Source: JBFMFE01 sp040752295 (lineage in GTDB: Bacteria > UBP15 > UBA6099 > JBFMBQ01). Taken from it: DNA of 14,813 nt. Of the stretch, positions 14,110 to 14,813 are shown in pieces. The translations under genes were made by a program, and so were the position numbers. A model generated the notes under the pieces. It did not search any database, had not been told where the DNA came from, and saw only the letters and a list, made by a program, of their open reading frames with translations. The stretch covers positions 1 to 14,813 of the forward strand of contig JBFMFE010000156.1 of assembly GCA_040752295.1 (NCBI GenBank), given 5' to 3'. Every line of letters begins with the position of its first letter. Position 1 is the stretch's first letter.

Positions 14110-14307
14110 GTTGATGTTGACATCGGCGCGGTCGCCGGCCTTATTCACAACGAACCGCGCCCCGGAATAGCTCAGATTGAAGATTCTGGATTCCGGCGCG
14201 AGGTTCTTTTCCCGAATGTACTTCTCCATCCTTTCGGCGGTGGACTCGGTCATGCAGGCGTACTCGACGTCCCTGCCGCTCTTCGGGGTCTCGAGTGTGA
14301 TCCTTCA
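14110..14307 (-). pseudogene. Tyrosine recombinase-like fragment
   Basis: Read leftward, the frame from 14304 down to 14110 gives RITLETPKSGRD, then a TESTAERMEKYIREKNL helix, then RIFNLSYSGARFVVNKAGDR. This resembles the middle of phage/Xer-type integrases (the TK-SGK-R, TEETA-LR-YL and PISY-A-R-VK-AG pattern). A TGA stop precedes it (14307-14305), and it loses similarity at about 14110, before the HxxR and catalytic Tyr region, where AT-rich DNA begins. It has no start codon of its own. The identification is by pattern only. Confidence 0.45.
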
Positions 14308-14415
14308 GCCCTCGCGCGGCGCCTTGACGCCGTCGGCCACCAGCACGGTGTATTCGCCGTGCCTCACCGGGGAAAACAACCGGAGCGCCAGGCGCACCCA
14401 CAGGGTTTCGCAGGC
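14308..14415 (-). pseudogene. Transposase-like fragment
   Basis: In the same frame, upstream of the TGA, the sequence reads ACETLWVRLALRLFSPVR, then YTVLVADGVKAPREG. This resembles a segment of IS4/IS701-like DDE transposases (hydrophobic helix, then a V-ADG-K--KEG strand holding the first catalytic Asp). The next expected motif of such transposases (R-MP-VK--HQES) is missing; the integrase-like sequence takes its place. It therefore looks like the broken end of an insertion sequence joined to another remnant. Confidence 0.4.
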
Positions 14416-14466
14416 TTCGCCCGGCGAAATACATTTGCCGCTGGCAAATTCGCCCGTCGCACGGGC
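14416..14466. repeat. Three consecutive tight palindromes
   Basis: TTCGCC-C-GGCGAA (14416-14428), ATTTGCC-GCT-GGCAAAT (14433-14449) and GCCCGT-CGC-ACGGGC (14452-14466) lie head to tail, each perfect. The last is followed by GCATTTT. This looks like a REP/BIME-type cluster or the end of a degraded insertion element; it could also work as a terminator. Confidence 0.65.
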
Positions 14467-14521
14467 GCATTTTAAGGACTTCAGTCGGGGCGCTTGTGTT
14501 TCCGCCGCGGGCGATCCGGAC

Positions 14522-14527
14522 TATAAT
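14522..14527 (+). promoter_or_regulatory. -10 element abutting the PHP gene start
   Basis: A perfect TATAAT lies 7 bases before ATG 14535, so the predicted transcription start falls on or beside the A of the start codon. No good -35 box at 17 bases and no Shine-Dalgarno site are present. Together this suggests a leaderless transcript. Confidence 0.4.
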
Positions 14528-14534
14528 TTCCGTG

Positions 14535-14813
14535 ATGGTCGTTGACATGCACGTTCACACGATGGTCTCGTCGCTGTGCAGCGTCATTGATCCCGACGAG
14601 CTTGTGCGGTACGCGCTGGAGAGCGGACTGGACGCGCTGTGCGTGACGGAACACGAAACGCTTGAGGGGGCGCGCGTGGTCAAGGAGATCGGGCGCAGGC
14701 ACGGCTTCCGCGTCTTCGAGGGATACGAAGCCGTTGCGCGGGAGGGGCACGTCCTCGTGTTCGGGTGCGGCGAGGAAATAAGGGGCGTGGTTCCCGCGGA
14801 ACGGATCGTCGAG
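14535..14813 (+). CDS. PHP-domain metal-dependent phosphoesterase, partial
   Basis: The frame runs to the right edge (93 residues seen). The start has the PHP signature DMHVHT (two metal-ligand histidines), then VTEHETLEG (the family usually has T-D-H-x-T) and later FEGYEAVAREGHVLVFG, matching the GxE...GH-L-G strand. PHP enzymes hydrolyse phosphate esters with up to three metals; small ones act on nucleotides or phosphorylated oligonucleotides. The C-terminal half with the remaining ligands lies beyond the window. ATG 14535 is favoured over GTG 14532 and ATG 14547 because it keeps the first beta-strand and fits the predicted leaderless start. Confidence 0.85.
   Translation, partial: MVVDMHVHTMVSSLCSVIDPDELVRYALESGLDALCVTEHETLEGARVVKEIGRRHGFRVFEGYEAVAREGHVLVFGCGEEIRGVVPAERIVE

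Noticed and set aside
14141..14548. 135-residue leftward frame with an ATG at 14548
   Set aside because: It is frame-shifted from the integrase- and transposase-like frame and Arg-rich; the similarity lies in the other frame.

Overview
The window looks like a G+C-rich chromosome segment from an anaerobic, probably uncultured bacterium. Bacterial promoters (sigma-70 and sigma-54 type), Shine-Dalgarno sites, a sigma-54 enhancer-binding protein and an Hmc/Tmc/DsrMK-like membrane redox module suggest a sulfate-reducer-like or syntrophic lifestyle (Desulfobacterota or one of the GC-rich candidate phyla). There is no rRNA or ribosomal-protein marker, so the phylum cannot be fixed.

Region 1 (1-5887) is a divergent redox locus. 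Leftward runs a three-gene operon: a DsrK/HmcF/TmcB-type CCG iron-sulfur protein, a NarI/DsrM-like cytochrome b, and a four-cluster ferredoxin-like subunit that runs off the left edge. Rightward runs a NifX-like/DUF1847 fusion protein followed 16 bases later by a PAS-AAA+-Fis sigma-54 activator. The 647-base divergent intergenic region carries one exact TGGCAC-N5-TTGCA sigma-54 promoter facing each operon, a sigma-70 promoter facing the regulator, a perfect CRP/FNR-type palindrome and two GTTGCA/TGCAAC inverted pairs. The simplest reading is that the activator controls the membrane redox complex and its own operon in response to a redox or small-molecule cue.

Region 2 (5888-6774) is a terminator, a pair of 38-base direct repeats around a CAGGCAG palindrome, and a small leftward FxLYD-like protein. 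Region 3 (6775-9299) is a compact rightward operon of two STAS proteins flanking a 67-residue unknown, then a separately promoted zinc-ribbon/TM/TPR protein. Region 4 (9346-11369) is a two-PAS histidine kinase translationally coupled to a stand-alone receiver.

Region 5 (11370-14534) is accessory DNA. It starts with a cluster of CAGGCAGG-type palindromes, including a 115-base hairpin, a tandem 15-mer and a degenerate tRNA-Tyr-like sequence. An AT-rich gene for a membrane alkaline-phosphatase-superfamily enzyme follows, clearly foreign in composition. It ends with remnants that look like a tyrosine recombinase joined to a transposase, and three tight palindromes. Region 6 (14535-end) is the start of a PHP-domain protein, possibly leaderless.
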